Assembly: GCA_948146395.1 (NCBI GenBank)
Contig: OX411545.1
Span: 17,349,026-17,413,025, forward strand
Origin: Fragum whitleyi
Lineage: Eukaryota > Mollusca > Bivalvia > Cardiida > Cardiidae
Length of the DNA stretch: 64,000 bases
Reading direction: 5' to 3'
Numbering within the stretch: the stretch's first letter is position 1; each line of letters starts with the position of its first letter. The translations under genes were made by a program, and so were the position numbers. Positions 63,131 through 64,000 of the stretch are shown here, in pieces. The notes beneath the pieces are model-generated. The model ran no database searches. It was not told the origin of the DNA and worked only from the letters and a program-made list of their open reading frames with translations.

Positions 63131-64000
63131 TACGGACAAAAGCCCCCTAGGACAAAAGCCCCATGGACAAAAGCCCCATGGGACAAAAGCCCCATGCCCT
63201 TAACTGAAAAGTGGACAAAAGCCCCATGGTTATAAAAATGTGTTGTTTTTGTGAATTTTTGAAAAAAGTCTTAATAAGTTATGATTTTTATATGCATTTG
63301 TGAATATTAATTTGTTAATTCTAGTCATTTTGATAGAATGAAAATAGACATTTTTTTTTGGGGGGGGGGGGGGGGCGTAAGTGTATAAATATCTGTAAAA
63401 AAAGATAACTTGGAAAATATCCTCCATTTGGTTTTATATTTCATTATTGAATTTTTTTTAAAAAAATAATTGTTATTAAAAAAGATAATAATACAAAGGT
63501 CATAACAGGTGTGAAAAGACTAAGATATACTATTTTCATAATCAATTTTGTCACCACCTTCCATTTTGTAAACTACATGTATAATTATACTTGTGCTCTT
63601 GAAGGTGTGAAGTAAGTCCAGAAAAATATTATGTTTCAATGATGTCATGAATGTAAAATGTGTGAATAAAAGGAAAATAAAGGATTATAAAATTTAGTGT
63701 ATTCCTTATCAATGTACATTTCTTTGTTTGCTTGAATATCTCATAAAATTTTCATAAACTAAAATGCAAACAAATCTCATTTTGAGTTGTTAGAAAGAGG
63801 ATAGAAAGAGGACTTAAACAATGGTTTTTATTGCTAAGAATTATAAAAATTCACCTTTAATAATGGCAAATAAAGCAAACAAACAAAAAAAGGGTCCATT
63901 TTATTTATATGTTCAGTAAAAAGTTATAGAAATGGAAATTTATAGACCAGTATTTATTATATCGTGGGGCTTTTGTCCTAGGGGGCTTTTATCCTAGGGG
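63131..64000. mobile_element. Second foldback element, GGACAAAAGCCCC words, cut by window edge
   Basis: Left end CGGACAAAAGCCCCCTAGGA and three more GGACAAAAGCCCCATG words, then a fifth at about 63212. The right arm in the window reads GTGGGGCTTTTGTCCTAGGG then GGGCTTTTATCCTAGGGG. About 710 bp of AT-rich interior includes a run of ~15 G near 63361. The right boundary is beyond 64000. Confidence 0.85.

Overview
The window looks like AT-rich intronic DNA from a bivalve-type mollusc (inference). Introns are long, there is no bacterial-style gene density, and non-autonomous DNA elements are very abundant. They include GACGGAC-tailed elements built around ~145-166 bp internal tandem units, an organisation known from bivalve 'pearl'/Helentron-associated elements, plus tRNA-derived SINEs. 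The species cannot be fixed from sequence alone. 

One protein-coding gene is supported, on the minus strand: a large cadherin-repeat protein. I assembled 22 exons, 5' to 3' from 61729 down to 2115, and a weaker 23rd candidate at 629-717. All 21 junctions have compatible splice phases. The exons total 3201 nt and give 1067 open codons: the tail of one extracellular cadherin (EC) domain, eight full EC domains and most of a tenth. There is no start codon, signal peptide, transmembrane segment or stop, so the gene continues past both window edges. Coding sequence is about 5% of the locus. The closest family feel is a cadherin-23 / invertebrate midgut-cadherin type protein; orthology is not established. 

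The rest is intron made of repeat families: TTAA-flanked piggyBac-type MITEs (here P1, P2), a ~400 bp MITE with CRE-like TGACGTCA sites (M), a ~300 bp MITE (G), a ~165 bp palindromic MITE (T), a ~420 bp element (F), ~80 bp near-perfect palindromes (S), another ~350 bp family (K), two tRNA-derived SINE families (A and B), pogo/Tigger-like MITEs, and many Helentron-like elements with a 3' terminal hairpin (H). Many are nested. 

The most unusual structures are: (i) two independent tandem arrays that amplify the 3' edge of a cadherin exon together with its splice donor (71-bp units at 57810-58440; ~99-bp units at 19655-20150); (ii) a duplicated exon edge split by a 3.7-kb terminal-inverted-repeat element that carries further nested elements; (iii) two neighbouring foldback elements at 61768-62622 and 63131-64000 whose inverted repeats are strings of the near-identical words GGACAAAATCCCC and GGACAAAAGCCCC; and (iv) transposon arrays rich in nuclear-receptor-like TGACCTTTGACCT words.
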